From contig OW818689.1 in assembly GCA_942493325.1 (NCBI GenBank), positions 6,696,001-6,760,000 on the forward strand: a DNA stretch of 64,000 nucleotides, written 5' to 3'. The notes beneath the pieces were generated by a model that was not told the origin of the DNA, did no database searches, and worked only from the letters and a program-made list of their open reading frames with translations. This DNA comes from JAAFHB01 sp942493325. GTDB taxonomy: Bacteria > Bacteroidota > Bacteroidia > Bacteroidales > Prolixibacteraceae. This document shows, in pieces, positions 63,631-64,000 of the stretch (positions within the stretch are counted from its first letter, which is position 1; each line of letters begins with the position of its first letter). The position numbers were made by a program, and so were the translations under genes.

Positions 63631-64000
63631 TTAATGAATTGTGGACTGTTTGTAAGCTGGTTTTTTGTTGAATAAATTGTAGATAAACGTTTTAGCTCCT
63701 GGTTTATTCTCCTGATTGTCGGGTTGTAATAACGGAAGACTTTTCACAATCAAATCTTTTTTGGTGTTGGTATTTTTTACCGTACCAACAGAGTCAACCC
63801 GGGGATCCCATAAGGAGGTAATTTCAACAAATCGCTCATAGGCTTGTTTATGTTGGCTGAGCAACCATTTATAGATATTCTGGTCGGAATAAACTTTTTG
63901 AATACCGTGCCCTTGTCCCTTTAATACGGTCAGTTTGGGTCTTGAACCGATTCCCTGGAGCGCGCCAACCATTTGTTCCGAACGTTTGAGACTAACTAAT
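63631..64000 (-). CDS. Alpha/beta-hydrolase-like protein, 5'-partial at window edge
   Basis: The minus-strand frame is open to base 64000, so the start lies outside; about 122 C-terminal residues are visible. The segment SEQMVGALQGIGSRPKLTVL followed by GQGHGIQKVYSD resembles the end of dienelactone-hydrolase/phospholipase-like alpha/beta hydrolases, with the catalytic His in GHG, then a polar tail without recognised domain. The identity is tentative. Confidence 0.55.
   Translation of the reverse strand, partial: LVSLKRSEQMVGALQGIGSRPKLTVLKGQGHGIQKVYSDQNIYKWLLSQHKQAYERFVEITSLWDPRVDSVGTVKNTNTKKDLIVKSLPLLQPDNQENKPGAKTFIYNLFNKKPAYKQSTIH

Overview
The window is a stretch of a Bacteroidota chromosome, most like Bacteroidales/Marinilabiliales-type environmental bacteria. 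The evidence is a SusC/SusD pair with an adjacent hybrid two-component sensor, a type IX secretion sorting domain, BlaI/M56-TonB and DUF3857 genes, an almost complete lack of Shine-Dalgarno sequences, and several matches to the Bacteroidota promoter form TTTG-N19-23-TAnnTTTG. The species cannot be named from the sequence alone. No rRNA, tRNA, CRISPR array, prophage or insertion sequence was recognised.

Layout. 1-10.5 kb: the 3' part of a giant secreted Ig-repeat protein, with 30 in-phase units of exactly 282 bp, then six older divergent modules and a C-terminal sorting domain. 10.8-15.8 kb: a PAS-HTH regulator, then a DUF4954 beta-helix protein 5 bp upstream of glmS. 15.9-19.3 kb (minus): an envelope cluster with a membrane protein, two L,D-transpeptidases and a helical lipoprotein. 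The N-terminal region of one transpeptidase resembles this lipoprotein. 19.5-26.3 kb: an ECF sigma factor with a small companion gene, a gene-poor kilobase, tag, a TPR protein, rarA and another TPR protein. 26.3-31.4 kb: a BlaI/M56-TonB signalling pair behind three ACTAA-N4-TTAGT operator-like palindromes, then a lipoprotein/membrane protein and a TPR protein.

31.4-46.5 kb is a polysaccharide utilisation locus. It holds an exported AGE-family epimerase, a GH5 gene broken by an imperfect tandem duplication, a hybrid two-component regulator, SusC, SusD, a surface glycan-binding lipoprotein and a clan GH-A-like glycoside hydrolase. The hydrolase's lipoprotein signal peptide is out of frame at a T9 run. 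GH5 plus a cellobiose-2-epimerase-like AGE protein points to a beta-1,4-glucan or glucomannan substrate, but this is inference. 46.7-50.6 kb holds small housekeeping and hypothetical genes: a transaldolase-like aldolase, DUF2007, a truncated DUF433, a DUF4160/DUF2442 pair, a YdeI-like protein and an exported esterase-like hydrolase. 51.1-54.9 kb has two tandem DUF3857/transglutaminase-like proteins, the second without the catalytic Cys and His. 55.0-56.6 kb is pckA. 56.7-63.4 kb (minus) is a complete TetR - TolC - HlyD - ATPase - ATPase - permease - permease efflux operon of the YbhGFSR type, with three copies of a TTAACC-type operator upstream of tetR. The right edge cuts the 3' part of an alpha/beta-hydrolase-like gene.

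The points most worth a second look are the giant repeat array and its mosaic, higher-order structure; the poly-T frameshift at the export signal of the locus hydrolase; the GH5 duplication, which may be an assembly artefact; the lipoprotein/L,D-transpeptidase cluster as a possible outer-membrane tethering system; and the two well-defined operator sets (BlaI-type and TetR-type).
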